Part shown: piece by piece, positions 55,052 to 63,640 of the stretch | How positions within the stretch are numbered: the first letter of the stretch is position 1 | How the letters are laid out: every line of letters begins with the position of its first letter | Assembly (NCBI GenBank): GCA_002722175.1 | Contig: PBKU01000050.1 | Coordinates: 152,106 to 216,105, forward strand | DNA: 64,000 bases | Direction of reading: 5' to 3' | Source of the DNA: Magnetovibrio sp. | Lineage (GTDB): Bacteria; Pseudomonadota; Alphaproteobacteria; Rhodospirillales; Casp-alpha2 | Notes under the pieces: generated by a model | Told to the model about the DNA's origin: nothing | The model's database searches: none | The model's input: only the letters and a program-made list of their open reading frames with translations | Program-made: the position numbers and the translations under genes

Positions 55052-56824
55052 CTATTTGAGCGCTTGTTCACTGGTAATACCCATACGTCGCATAATAACC
55101 CATTGTTGCGCTATAGAAAGTACATTGTTCCATGCCCAGTAAACTACTAGTCCTGCAGGGAATTGGGCTAGCAAGAAAGTAAACATGATGGGTAAAAACA
55201 TCATGATCTTTGCTTGAGTGGGATCCATTGGTTGAGGATTTAACTTTTGCTGCAGCCACATTGTTAATCCCATTATTAGGGGCCATACGCCAAGCATTAG
55301 AAAATCGGGAGGGGTCCATGGCAGTAACCCAAACAGGTTAAATATTGTGGTTGGGTCAGGAGCAGATAAGTCTCTTATCCAGCCAAAAAATGGTGCATGT
55401 CGCATCTCTATAGTAACAAATAAAACTTTGTAAAGAGCAAAAAACACGGGAATCTGAACAAGAATTGGCAAGCAACCGGCTGCAGGGTTTGCTTTCTCAC
55501 GCTTGTACAAAGCCATCATTTCTTGATTTAACTTAACTTTATCGTCTCCAAAGCGTTCACGCAGCTTTAACATTTCTGGCTGAAGTTTCTTCATTTTACT
55601 CATAGATTCATACGATTTGTTAGCTAATGGGAAGAAGGCTAATTTTATCCCAATAGTAAGTAGTAAAATAGAAACACCTAAATTTCCTACACGATCTTGA
55701 AGCCAAAGCAATGCTAGGAAAATTGGTTTTGTTAAAAAGTAGAACCAACCAAAATCGATTGATAAATCAAAGCGTGAAATATCTAAATCTTTTTCGTATT
55801 TATCTAATAATCGTACTTCTTTTGCCCCAGCGAACAGTCGGCTAGTGCTACTTTTTGCTCCACGGGCGGGAATTACGATAGGTCCTGCTAAGTAATCGGT
55901 TTGATAGGTATCCAGGGTGCCCTTTTTACCAAAAACAAATCGTGTGTTCACGGCGTTTTTTTGGTTTGGAATCAATGCAGCGAGCCAGTATTTGTCAGTA
56001 ATACCTATCCATCCGCCAGTAGTTTTTTCTTTGATTTCACGTTTTTCCTGAATATCGTCATAGTCAACTTCTAAAAGTTGTTCATTAAAGACACCAAGTG
56101 GCCCCTCATGTAGAATGTAGAACCCTGTTGTTTCTGGGGTGCCATATCTTTTAATAAGACCATATGGATATAGTGTTACATTGGATTCTGTATTGTTTTC
56201 TACAGATTGTGTGATGGTGAACATATAATTGCTGTCGATCTGGTAAGTTCGAACAAAAACTAACCCAGCCCCATTGTCCCACCTAAGTGTTAATGGAGAA
56301 GCTTCGGATAATATAGTACCATCAGTGGACCAGAGTGATTTTGAATCTGGCAATTTTTGATTTGAGTTCCCACTCCATCCGTAAGTTGCAAAATAAGCAT
56401 TAGTAGAATCATTAGGTGAAAAAAGAATTATATTGCCGCTGTCTTCATCGAGAGTATTATTGTAGTTGACTAGGGATAAGTCATCGATTAATCCTCCTTG
56501 AAGAGAAACCGAACCGTTCAGTCTCGAAGTTTTTATTATAACCCTTGGAGAGGCTTGCAATACGTTGATGCGTTTTGCCTCATTGTTTTCAAGTGAGCTA
56601 AGCTTTTGTGCTCTGGGTTCCGATATTGTAGGGACTGACGGTTTAGTCAATTCTGGTGTCTGAGTTTGGACTTGGCCTTTAGCAATATTGTTGGTGTTCA
56701 GTTGGGCTTCAGTATTCGGTTGAACTGGAACGGGAGGCCGAGTCAGACTCCAATAATATTCAAATCCTACGAATATTAATACTGACAAAACAATCGCTAA
56801 TATCCAGTTCTTGTTCTCACCCAT
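55052..56824 (-). CDS. yidC: Membrane protein insertase YidC
   Basis: YidC inserts and folds inner-membrane proteins, alone or with Sec. The 590 residues are a standard Gram-negative YidC: an N-terminal membrane anchor (WILAIVLSVLIFVGFEYYW), a long periplasmic beta-sandwich (about 80-340, with TGGWIGITDKYWLAALIPNQ), then the conserved 60KD_IMP core. The core includes RVGNLGVSILLLTIGIKLAF, FPLANKSYESMSKMKKLQPE, REKANPAAGCLPILVQIPVF and FMFLPIMFTFL-like helices. The positively charged groove Arg is within the conserved TM2 segment. Its start overlaps yidD by eight bases. Confidence 0.96.
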   Translation of the reverse strand: MGENKNWILAIVLSVLIFVGFEYYWSLTRPPVPVQPNTEAQLNTNNIAKGQVQTQTPELTKPSVPTISEPRAQKLSSLENNEAKRINVLQASPRVIIKTSRLNGSVSLQGGLIDDLSLVNYNNTLDEDSGNIILFSPNDSTNAYFATYGWSGNSNQKLPDSKSLWSTDGTILSEASPLTLRWDNGAGLVFVRTYQIDSNYMFTITQSVENNTESNVTLYPYGLIKRYGTPETTGFYILHEGPLGVFNEQLLEVDYDDIQEKREIKEKTTGGWIGITDKYWLAALIPNQKNAVNTRFVFGKKGTLDTYQTDYLAGPIVIPARGAKSSTSRLFAGAKEVRLLDKYEKDLDISRFDLSIDFGWFYFLTKPIFLALLWLQDRVGNLGVSILLLTIGIKLAFFPLANKSYESMSKMKKLQPEMLKLRERFGDDKVKLNQEMMALYKREKANPAAGCLPILVQIPVFFALYKVLFVTIEMRHAPFFGWIRDLSAPDPTTIFNLFGLLPWTPPDFLMLGVWPLIMGLTMWLQQKLNPQPMDPTQAKIMMFLPIMFTFLLAQFPAGLVVYWAWNNVLSIAQQWVIMRRMGITSEQALK

Positions 56825-57119
56825 TTCGCAGGACCTGACTTTTCAAAGTTGCAACAAAAAGTTTTAATTTCTCTATGAGCTTTAGTGGTCGATATTTGTG
56901 TGGAACCGGATCAAATCCGCTTTTCCCCAAAGGATTACAGCGAAGAATACGGGCGCCAGTCAAATAGATACCTCTAGTCGCACCATGCTTAGCTAAGGCT
57001 TGGATGGCGTATTCAGAGCATGACGGATAAAAACGACAAGAAGGTAAGGTGAGCGGTGAAAAAAAATAGCGGTAGGATTTTATGCAGACTATAAGTAGGC
57101 GAGTTGCAAAAATTTTCAT
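56817..57119 (-). CDS. yidD: Membrane protein insertion efficiency factor YidD
   Basis: YidD is a small membrane-associated protein that improves YidC-dependent insertion. The 100-residue protein shows the family core: YRYFFSPLTLPSCRFYPSCS, then EYAIQALAKHGATRGIYLTG and RILRCNPLGKSGFDPVPHK. The conserved cysteines of the PSCRFYPSCS and RCNP motifs are present. It starts within the end of rnpA (ATGA overlap) and ends inside the start of yidC, so all three are translationally coupled. Confidence 0.95.
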   Translation of the reverse strand: MKIFATRLLIVCIKSYRYFFSPLTLPSCRFYPSCSEYAIQALAKHGATRGIYLTGARILRCNPLGKSGFDPVPHKYRPLKLIEKLKLFVATLKSQVLRNG

Positions 57120-57523
57120 TGTTTTAGTCTTTCTATGGGGTCAGGGCTCTTCCTTTTACTTATCATGTCGACCTTTGCAAGTGCTTGTACGAAATCTTGC
57201 CTAAGAACAGAATAAGGTCTTTTGTTAGTTTCTGCGCGACCAATAACTACAAAACTATACCCTGCAAGCGTATCATTTTTAAGCGCTTCGCTCGCTAGCA
57301 CCCTTAACCTGCGTTTTGCCCTATTGCGGGCTACAGCATTCCCTACTTTTCGGCTCACAGTAAAACCAATTCCAATTTTTTTATCTATACGTTTCTTTGC
57401 TTGGAGTATAAGACCTGGCGTTACCCACTTCTTACCCGATGCGGCAATGTCTAGAAACTCTTTCCGCTGTTTAAGACGCACTAATTTTGGAGTAGCTAAA
57501 ATATGTTTCACACAGGCATTCAA
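57116..57523 (-). CDS. rnpA: Ribonuclease P protein component
   Basis: RnpA binds the RNA subunit of RNase P and helps it cut the 5' leader from tRNA precursors. The 135 residues include LKQRKEFLDIAASGKKWVTP, the family entry, GIGFTVSRKVGNAVARNRAK and RRLRVLASEAL, which form the RNR basic motif, and GYSFVVIGRAETNKRPY. The start is uncertain: TTG at 57523 is the longest, while a GTG at 57511 would give a product four residues shorter. It follows rpmH after 29 bases. Confidence 0.93.
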   Translation of the reverse strand: MNACVKHILATPKLVRLKQRKEFLDIAASGKKWVTPGLILQAKKRIDKKIGIGFTVSRKVGNAVARNRAKRRLRVLASEALKNDTLAGYSFVVIGRAETNKRPYSVLRQDFVQALAKVDMISKRKSPDPIERLKQ

Positions 57524-57552
57524 ACCAATCTTTGAAATGACGAATTAGAGTA

Positions 57553-57687
57553 TTATGCTGATAGTCTTTTCCGGCCTTTAGCTCGTCGAGCAGATATAAT
57601 TCTTCTTCCGCCCACTGTAGCCATGCGTTTTCGAAAACCATGTCGCCGCTTTCGAACAATTTTACTTGGTTGAAAAGTACGTTTCAT
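57553..57687 (-). CDS. rpmH: 50S ribosomal protein L34
   Basis: This 44-codon gene encodes ribosomal protein L34 of the large subunit. The translation starts [20 protein letters not shown], followed by [20 protein letters not shown] and RLSA, which matches the whole family nearly residue for residue. AGGAGCAAATCC before the ATG is a good ribosome binding site. It opens the rpmH-rnpA-yidD-yidC-engB operon. The 268 bases upstream, up to the divergent TVP38 gene, hold one hairpin (CTCAGTT/AACTGAG, 57756-57774) that could lie in the leader, and no convincing DnaA-box cluster. Confidence 0.97.
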   Translation of the reverse strand: MKRTFQPSKIVRKRRHGFRKRMATVGGRRIISARRAKGRKRLSA

Positions 57688-57955
57688 GGATTTGCTCCTG
57701 TACAATTGAGTGGTGTATAAAACGTCATTTCAATCAAGTCAACGATACGGTTTCTCTCAGTTAGGGAAACTGAGGAAGAAAATTGATAATCTAGCGCATA
57801 GAAAGAGCTTAACAGACCAAGAATGTATTTTTAAAGACGTGATTATAAGTAACAGAACATTCTCTAGTGAAATTTAATTGATGTGATAAAAAGAATTTTA
57901 TTTTAGGACAATCCTTAGATCACATTATAAAAATGAGCGTACGTAAAGATTAAAT

Positions 57956-58657
57956 ATGTATAAAAAATATTTTAGATTATTCTTTTTTGTCATTTTTTCA
58001 GGATTGATTGTTTATCTATACGCTATTGAATTCGAACAAATATTTTCTTTTGAAACGCTGAAATATTGGTACAAAGATCTCGTTGCTCTTTCGACTGAAT
58101 TTCGATTAGTTTCGCCTATTTTGTTTATTGTTTTATATATTTTTCTGGTAGTTTTTGCTATTCCAGGTGCCGTTTGGTTAACTGTACTTGGTGGGGCAGT
58201 ATTTGGAACAATAAAGGGAGTTATATACGTCTTAATTGGCGCTAGCATCGGAGCGATTCTTTTTTTCTTAATCACTCGTTTCCTATTATCTGAATGGTTA
58301 AAAGATCGTGTCGGATCAACATTTCAGTATATTGAGCTTAGATTTAAGGAACACGCGGTTTCATATCTTTTGTTTCTCCGGCTTGTCCCACTTTTCCCTT
58401 TTTGGGTAGTCAACGCGATCCCAGCTTTATTAGGAATTAGTCTCCCAGTATATGCTATATGTACTTGCATTGGGATTATTCCTGGTACAATAGTCTACGC
58501 AAGTCTAGGTGGCAGTTTAGGCGTGATGTTAAGTGAAGGGGGGGCATTTAAACTGGATGTCGCCTTCGAACCACTGACAATTTTCTCGCTCATTGGGGCA
58601 TTTTTCTTGTTATTGACACCGATTATAGCTAGCAAAGCCAGAAAAAAAGATTCTTAA
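57956..58657 (+). CDS. TVP38/TMEM64 (SNARE-associated/DedA-like) membrane protein
   Basis: The 233-residue protein is an integral membrane protein of the VTT/SNARE-assoc family, related to DedA, and is thought to move or scramble lipids. Membrane segments are at about 7-25, 54-90 (SPILFIVLYIFLVVFAIPGA), 90-110, 145-195 and 205-225. AIPGAVWLTVLGGAVFGTIK and LLFLRLVPLFPFWVVNAIPA are the two halves of the re-entrant signature, including the G-x-x-x-G-x-x-x-G-type glycine turns and the Arg before LVPLFPF. The substrate cannot be inferred. It is monocistronic and convergent with ggt, 60 bases away. Confidence 0.88.
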   Translation: MYKKYFRLFFFVIFSGLIVYLYAIEFEQIFSFETLKYWYKDLVALSTEFRLVSPILFIVLYIFLVVFAIPGAVWLTVLGGAVFGTIKGVIYVLIGASIGAILFFLITRFLLSEWLKDRVGSTFQYIELRFKEHAVSYLLFLRLVPLFPFWVVNAIPALLGISLPVYAICTCIGIIPGTIVYASLGGSLGVMLSEGGAFKLDVAFEPLTIFSLIGAFFLLLTPIIASKARKKDS

Positions 58658-58717
58658 AAAAAACAAAGTCTGGATTTTCGCTATTTGGGTGTGCGGTGCA
58701 TGTCTGCATGTACGGTC

Positions 58718-60472
58718 TTATTGGGAAACAGCAATCCCTTCTCGCCTTTTATCAGCAGCGCCGATAAGGCCAGCGTTTGTTTGCATAATTCCATGAAGTC
58801 CACTCACAAGGGGTCTAGTTTTTACCTTATGGCCAAGTAATTTGAGAGCAGGTACCAGTTTCTCGAGCGTTGAGCTTTTTTCAATATCAGTTATACCATT
58901 AACATTTGCAAAATTTGGAGCATTAATGGCATCTCCCAGAGTCATCCGCCAATCCAAAATAGCTATTAAAGTTTTCACAACGTAGCTAATGATTCTTGAC
59001 CCGCCCGGGGAACCGATAGAAAGCAAAAATTGACCGTCTGGTCCAAAAACCAGAGTTGGACTCATCGAGCTCCTTGGGCGCTTTTTCGCTTGAACGCTAT
59101 TAGCAACTGGTTTTCCATCTCGCGTGGCAAAAAATGAAAAATCAGTTAATTGATTATTGAGTAGAAAGCCGCGTGCCGAAAGGCGGGAGCCAAAACGACT
59201 CTCTATGCTACTCGTCATTGAAACAATATTGCCTTGGCGGTCTGCGATAGAAATATGTGTTGTTGATGAACCTTCCTTGGTTTCGTCAGGGGAAAATTCA
59301 GATGTATCGATTATACTAAAGTTTCCTGGCGGTGTGGTTTGCATAACGTTGTTTGGCAGTAGTTTTTTTGCACGATTGTCGAGGTAAGATAGGTCTATTA
59401 ATCTATCTATCGGTACCTTTACAAAATCTGGGTCAGCCAAGTAAGCAGACCGATCAGCGAATGCTAGCCGACTTGCCTCAGCAATCAAGTGGACTGCCTT
59501 GGCCGAAAATGGCTTTAAGCCTGCAAGATCAAAATTTTCAAGAATGCCAAGAATTTGTGCCACGGCAATCCCTCCAGAGCTAGGTGGCCCCATCCCACAA
59601 ATTAACCAAATGCGGTATGAAATGCATATTGGCTTACGCTTTTTTGCTTTATAGCTAGATAAATCTTTTAGTGTTATTTCTCCTTTTGTAGTCGGCGCGT
59701 TTTTTGTAGCTGCAGAAATAGCTGCTGCAGTTTTACCAGAGTAAAAAGCGTCAGCGCCACCACTCGCGATTTCTTCAAGAACTAGCGCAAATTCTTCATT
59801 TTTCAGTATTTCGCCAACTTGGACTGGTTGTTTGTTAGGGCGAAAGTATGACGATGTCTTTGGAATTAATTCCAGGTACCTGTCCTTGTTTACAGACTGT
59901 GATAAACGTTCTGACACTCTAAACCCATTTCGAGCAATGTCTATTGCTGGTGCAAAAAGTTTTTTCCATGGTAGTTTTCCATGCTTTTTGTGAGCGATCT
60001 CGAGCATTCGTAGTAGACCGGGGACCCCAACAGAAGTTCCACTGACAGCTGCTTGAAAAAAGTTTTTTGGCGATCCAGTTTGAGTCAAAAACATATTTGG
60101 AGTTGCTGAGGATGGGGCTGTTTCGCGCCCATCAAAAGTCTCAATTTTTTTTCTTGAAGAACTATAATGAACTAAGAAACCACCACCTCCAATTCCAGAG
60201 GACTGGGGTTCAACTAGATTTAGCACCATTTGAGTTGCAATTGCGGCGTCAATAGATGCCCCCCCTTGAGATAGGATTGAGCTGCCAGCTTTTGCTGCAA
60301 TGGGATGGGCAGCAGAAACAATAGCGTTAGCTTTTTGGATATGTGTTGCTTGATCCGAAGCGATCAACGGGTCTTTTTGGGCACACGAAATAACGAAATA
60401 GGAAAAGAAAAAAACGAGAAAAATCAAATAGAAATGTTGTGTTTTAGAATGGGCGAACGGAAAAATCATCAT
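58718..60472 (-). CDS. ggt: Gamma-glutamyltransferase, predicted lipoprotein
   Basis: This Ntn-hydrolase breaks the gamma-glutamyl bond of glutathione and related compounds in the periplasm. The 584-residue precursor has a lipoprotein-like signal (hydrophobic FYLIFLVFFFSYFVISC, Cys at about 30) rather than the usual Sec signal. SGIGGGGFLVHYSSSRKKIE and DGRETAPSSATPNMFL are substrate-site motifs. The nucleophile Thr lies in GSSTTHISIADRQGNIVSMT, where autocleavage gives two subunits. GPPSSGGIAVAQILGIL and LSIGSPGGSRIISYVVKTLI complete the family. It follows the PagL-like gene by 117 bases on the same strand. Confidence 0.93.
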   Translation of the reverse strand: MMIFPFAHSKTQHFYLIFLVFFFSYFVISCAQKDPLIASDQATHIQKANAIVSAAHPIAAKAGSSILSQGGASIDAAIATQMVLNLVEPQSSGIGGGGFLVHYSSSRKKIETFDGRETAPSSATPNMFLTQTGSPKNFFQAAVSGTSVGVPGLLRMLEIAHKKHGKLPWKKLFAPAIDIARNGFRVSERLSQSVNKDRYLELIPKTSSYFRPNKQPVQVGEILKNEEFALVLEEIASGGADAFYSGKTAAAISAATKNAPTTKGEITLKDLSSYKAKKRKPICISYRIWLICGMGPPSSGGIAVAQILGILENFDLAGLKPFSAKAVHLIAEASRLAFADRSAYLADPDFVKVPIDRLIDLSYLDNRAKKLLPNNVMQTTPPGNFSIIDTSEFSPDETKEGSSTTHISIADRQGNIVSMTSSIESRFGSRLSARGFLLNNQLTDFSFFATRDGKPVANSVQAKKRPRSSMSPTLVFGPDGQFLLSIGSPGGSRIISYVVKTLIAILDWRMTLGDAINAPNFANVNGITDIEKSSTLEKLVPALKLLGHKVKTRPLVSGLHGIMQTNAGLIGAADKRREGIAVSQ

Positions 60473-60589
60473 TTAGGCAGATTGTTCTATATCTTTTTTA
60501 AAGTTCTAGAAAAACTCACTGTTAGGGATTTATCGGATTAAATGTTGCATCGGTCATTGCAGTCGTACTAATTGATGCCTTTTAAAAGA

Positions 60590-61390
60590 TTAGAATCGAT
60601 AGCTATACCTTACTCCAAAATTTTCTAGCCCTTCATTTGTACTGCATATTTTTGCATTGGAAATGTGATCTAGCAAAAGGCTGATATCGTGGTTCGAATT
60701 GATATGATATCCAACATTTATTGATTCTCGAAACAACAGTCGGCAGCCCAAATCTTTTCTATCAGGGTCGTCTTCCTCTGTATTCCCAGTGTGCACAGCA
60801 GCTCCTAGACTGAAACCGGCAAATGCCTTGCGTGACCAGAAGTCCCATTCATAGCTAATTCCTGTAAAAAACTGACTTGTATTACCGCTTGAATTAATAT
60901 TTGCGCCAATGTGAGGTGACGGCGACCAGATTGCTTCCAGAAATTCAGGTGAAAAGAAGCGCATCTCAAGATGGAGGTCAGCACCGGATTCTTTATTTCG
61001 ACTAAATGGGCCTTCATCATGGTTTAAGATACCCGTACTAATTTGAGTGATAATATTACCAAAAAAGGTATCTTTTTCAGGGAATTCCTGACGGGAATAG
61101 TTGGGGGTCGTAATAGAGGGTTTCTTCTTTAACACGTTTATCGTGGTGCCAGAATCTTGTTTTTTTATCCGTTGAAAAATTTTTGGATTCAGCGGCTTTG
61201 ATTTTTTTATGTTCGAAATCTTCTGAATTTTCGTTGGAGAGTGGTTATTGGAATAAAATGGGTGAGGTTTCGCCATTAGCGTTCTGATATCATAGGTTGT
61301 ATGAATGCTAGCAGCATGCCCCGGGACACTTTTGAGCAATATGAGAAAGATCAATGCGGTGACTGAAAAAAAAGACATAATTGAAGACAT
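60590..61390 (-). CDS. PagL-like lipid A deacylase (acyloxyacyl hydrolase)
   Basis: PagL is an outer-membrane beta-barrel that removes the 3-O-acyl chain from lipid A and changes how the envelope is sensed by hosts and phages. The C-terminal 150 residues match it: FFSPEFLEAIWSPSPHIGAN, then GISYEWDFWSRKAFAGFSLG, ISLLLDHISNAKICSTNEGL with the catalytic His-Ser pair, and FGVRYSYRF with a terminal aromatic as for barrels. A signal peptide (SSIMSFFSVTALIFLILLKS) precedes a lysine- and proline-rich linker of about 85 residues, which is longer than in typical PagL. I use the ATG at 61390; a GTG at 61432 is also possible. Confidence 0.82.
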   Translation of the reverse strand: MSSIMSFFSVTALIFLILLKSVPGHAASIHTTYDIRTLMAKPHPFYSNNHSPTKIQKISNIKKSKPLNPKIFQRIKKQDSGTTINVLKKKPSITTPNYSRQEFPEKDTFFGNIITQISTGILNHDEGPFSRNKESGADLHLEMRFFSPEFLEAIWSPSPHIGANINSSGNTSQFFTGISYEWDFWSRKAFAGFSLGAAVHTGNTEEDDPDRKDLGCRLLFRESINVGYHINSNHDISLLLDHISNAKICSTNEGLENFGVRYSYRF

Positions 61391-61551
61391 GTGACCCTTT
61401 TTTGTGGTTGTTGGCAGAGTGTTTAAATCCACCTTGGGCTACTAAATATTTTTTTCTATTAATGCACTTTTTACTTCTCGTGGTGCATGATGTCCAGTGA
61501 GATATCAAAAAATAGCGTTTTTACAATAAAGAAGCAAAAAGTGAGGAGTCA

Positions 61552-63435
61552 GTGAGTTTGACAAGAAAAACATTTAAAGATGGCGAGGTCTTTCTAGTTG
61601 AAGGTGGAGTTCCAAAGCATTCGTATCAAGTAATTTCCGGCAATGTTGAACTCTTTACTACTGATGGGGACAATGAAACTTCAATTAGTCTCTCTGGCCC
61701 GGGTAGCTTGTTATCGGTTAAAGAATTTTTGAATGGTGAAAAAAATAGCTTTTCTCTTCGCGCTGCAGGTGATGTTGACGTGCAAGCTCTTGGAAAACGA
61801 GAGGCAAAAGCGCTTTTGCGTTCTAACAATGACCCAAGCAAACAAGCTCTTCCAAAAGGAAAAAACCTAGAGAATATTGCAGACGGATCGAGCATTCGTC
61901 ATCCAAGTCGTCTAGCAACAGCTCCGGTCGATGAAGTTCCGGAAACCATACTACCAGTGCATAACCCCCTTAAAACCAGTTTTTTCAAACGAGTTTTTGG
62001 GAGTGTACAGGATAAAGGGACTCGTCCTATTGAAGTGCGTCTTGCCCGCCTTGATTATGACGCAAATGATTCTGCACTTAACAAGATTGCCCGAGAACTG
62101 AACTCTAGACGCGGAGTTAGAATAAAAAAAGTTGAAAAGGTTATGCGACTAGCAGACAGTCCTGATATTTTAGAAAAATTATCAAATATGGAACATCGAG
62201 TTCGGGCCTGGCTAAGAGAGGTCAATGCGGACGTTTTTGTTTGGGGTACTACCGGAGCTATCGAAGGGCTCGCTCATCTGAGGTTTTTTTCTGCTGTATC
62301 TCCAGGCGCTGATCAGCCAGCCTTGGGGGATGGTGTTACAGTTTTTCCAATTTCTATTGATTTAGAAGGGAATACTGGCGATCTGCTTCACGCTACAGTG
62401 TTAGCTGCTAATCAGCCCAAAGATAAATTAAAACGCAAAACGATTAACCGAGATCTGCCCTTGGCTCTAGATATTGTGTCAGGAGCTATTCCTAGCATTA
62501 ACAAACTTTTCACTAGTGAGGATAAAGCTGATATCCTGGCAACAGTAGGTCGGTGCTATTCCATTTGGGCTAGGAATACAACCCTTGCTGCAGATTACCA
62601 ACGGGCGGTTAAAACACTTGACTTAGCTGCTAGCCTTATTTCGGAAGAACTTAGGTCAACCACATGGGCTCTTCTTCGCCGAGATTCAGCAATAATGATG
62701 CAAAGTTATGCGGAAAGAACGAATGACACCTTAAGTTTAAGGTGTTCAGCAGAAGCCCTTCTTGAAGCTATTCCAGCGATGCCGGCTGATGCACTCTTAC
62801 CGCAGCTTGGCGTTGCGCAACACCGTCTTGGTCTTGCTCTTCTTCGTCTGGATTTTGAAAGTGGTGATGCTGAGAAGTTGAATCAGGCATTATCCGCATT
62901 TCAATCAGCACTTCAGGTTTACGATCGACATAACGATCCTAAAAGGTGGGCCGAAATTATGGGCCATATTGCCCAAGTGACGCAGATTATAGGTCAACAG
63001 CTAAAAAGCCCTGAAACCCTCACCAAGGCGGTAGAGGCGTCTCTAGCTGTCCTTAAGGTGATCGATAAAGATTCAGTCCCGCTGCTTTGGGCTTCTACTC
63101 AAAACAACCTAGGCTCTGCACGCTTTTTGCTTGGAAAGCTGACTCGCGATAAATCAAACTTTGAAGAAGCTGCAACCGCATTTTCAATGGCTTTTGAAAT
63201 TTACAATTCTCGGGGGGCCAGTCGCATGGCCAATATTACAGAAAAAAATCTTCGACGCGCTAAAGCCTTGACCCCAAAAATCTCTCCAACAAAGCCTCCA
63301 CCGGTCCCCTGGGAATTGGAAGAGCCAGAAACAAATACAGAGGGAGATGCGTCTCAGACTATTCCCAATCCCACAAGTTCACCGCATCGGCCAGCGCCAA
63401 GTGTCATCTTTGGGCAAGAACTTATGCGAGAATAG
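61552..63435 (+). CDS. Cyclic-nucleotide-binding-fold and TPR protein, function unknown
   Basis: I do not recognise a characterised homologue. Residues 5-88 have a cyclic-nucleotide-binding fold (TFKDGEVFLVEGGVPKHSYQ, VISGNVELFTTDGD, LSGPGSLLSVKEFLNGEKNS), but no DNA-binding helix-turn-helix follows, so it is not a normal CRP-type regulator. A variable linker (90-155) leads to a domain at about 160-290 with HRVRAWLREVNADVFVWGTT and AIEGLAHLRFF, reminiscent of ligand-binding domains in other TPR proteins. Residues 320-580 are TPR-like helices (WAEIMGHIAQVTQIIGQQLK, LWASTQNNLGSARFLLGKLT), and the tail is proline-rich. The GTG start has GAGGAGT upstream. It is cytoplasmic, divergent from PagL and unlinked to a known operon. 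Confidence 0.75.
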   Translation: MSLTRKTFKDGEVFLVEGGVPKHSYQVISGNVELFTTDGDNETSISLSGPGSLLSVKEFLNGEKNSFSLRAAGDVDVQALGKREAKALLRSNNDPSKQALPKGKNLENIADGSSIRHPSRLATAPVDEVPETILPVHNPLKTSFFKRVFGSVQDKGTRPIEVRLARLDYDANDSALNKIARELNSRRGVRIKKVEKVMRLADSPDILEKLSNMEHRVRAWLREVNADVFVWGTTGAIEGLAHLRFFSAVSPGADQPALGDGVTVFPISIDLEGNTGDLLHATVLAANQPKDKLKRKTINRDLPLALDIVSGAIPSINKLFTSEDKADILATVGRCYSIWARNTTLAADYQRAVKTLDLAASLISEELRSTTWALLRRDSAIMMQSYAERTNDTLSLRCSAEALLEAIPAMPADALLPQLGVAQHRLGLALLRLDFESGDAEKLNQALSAFQSALQVYDRHNDPKRWAEIMGHIAQVTQIIGQQLKSPETLTKAVEASLAVLKVIDKDSVPLLWASTQNNLGSARFLLGKLTRDKSNFEEAATAFSMAFEIYNSRGASRMANITEKNLRRAKALTPKISPTKPPPVPWELEEPETNTEGDASQTIPNPTSSPHRPAPSVIFGQELMRE

Positions 63436-63553
63436 CCTAGAGTTTCCCCTTGGTGCTTTGTTTGTGTATTGTGACACTCGTATTTATCTCTCAAATATTT
63501 TCAAAATTAATTGTTTACGGTCATCTATCAGTTAGTCATATGACCCACATTTT

Positions 63554-63573
63554 ATGACATGGGAAATTGTCAT
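63554..63573. promoter_or_regulatory. Inverted repeat upstream of the substrate-binding-protein gene
   Basis: ATGACA (63554-63559) and TGTCAT (63568-63573) flank an eight-base spacer, about 78 bases before the ATG at 63641. The half-site ATGAC recurs at about 63539 and 63614, in AT-rich, non-coding sequence. This has the look of an operator for a dimeric regulator, but no regulator gene is adjacent in the window, so its role is unproven. Confidence 0.35.
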
Positions 63574-63640
63574 GTTTAATATATTATTTGCGATATGTTG
63601 ATTTGTTGGTTATATGACAAAGTATGGAGGAAAAATAACA

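Noticed and set aside
57471..57659. Frame of 62 codons across rpmH and rnpA
   Set aside because: It is a shadow of rpmH; the true frame gives a perfect L34 protein.
57688..57955. Possible oriC next to rpmH
   Set aside because: Only one imperfect DnaA-box-like word (TTATACACC on the minus strand) is present, and dnaA is not in the window.
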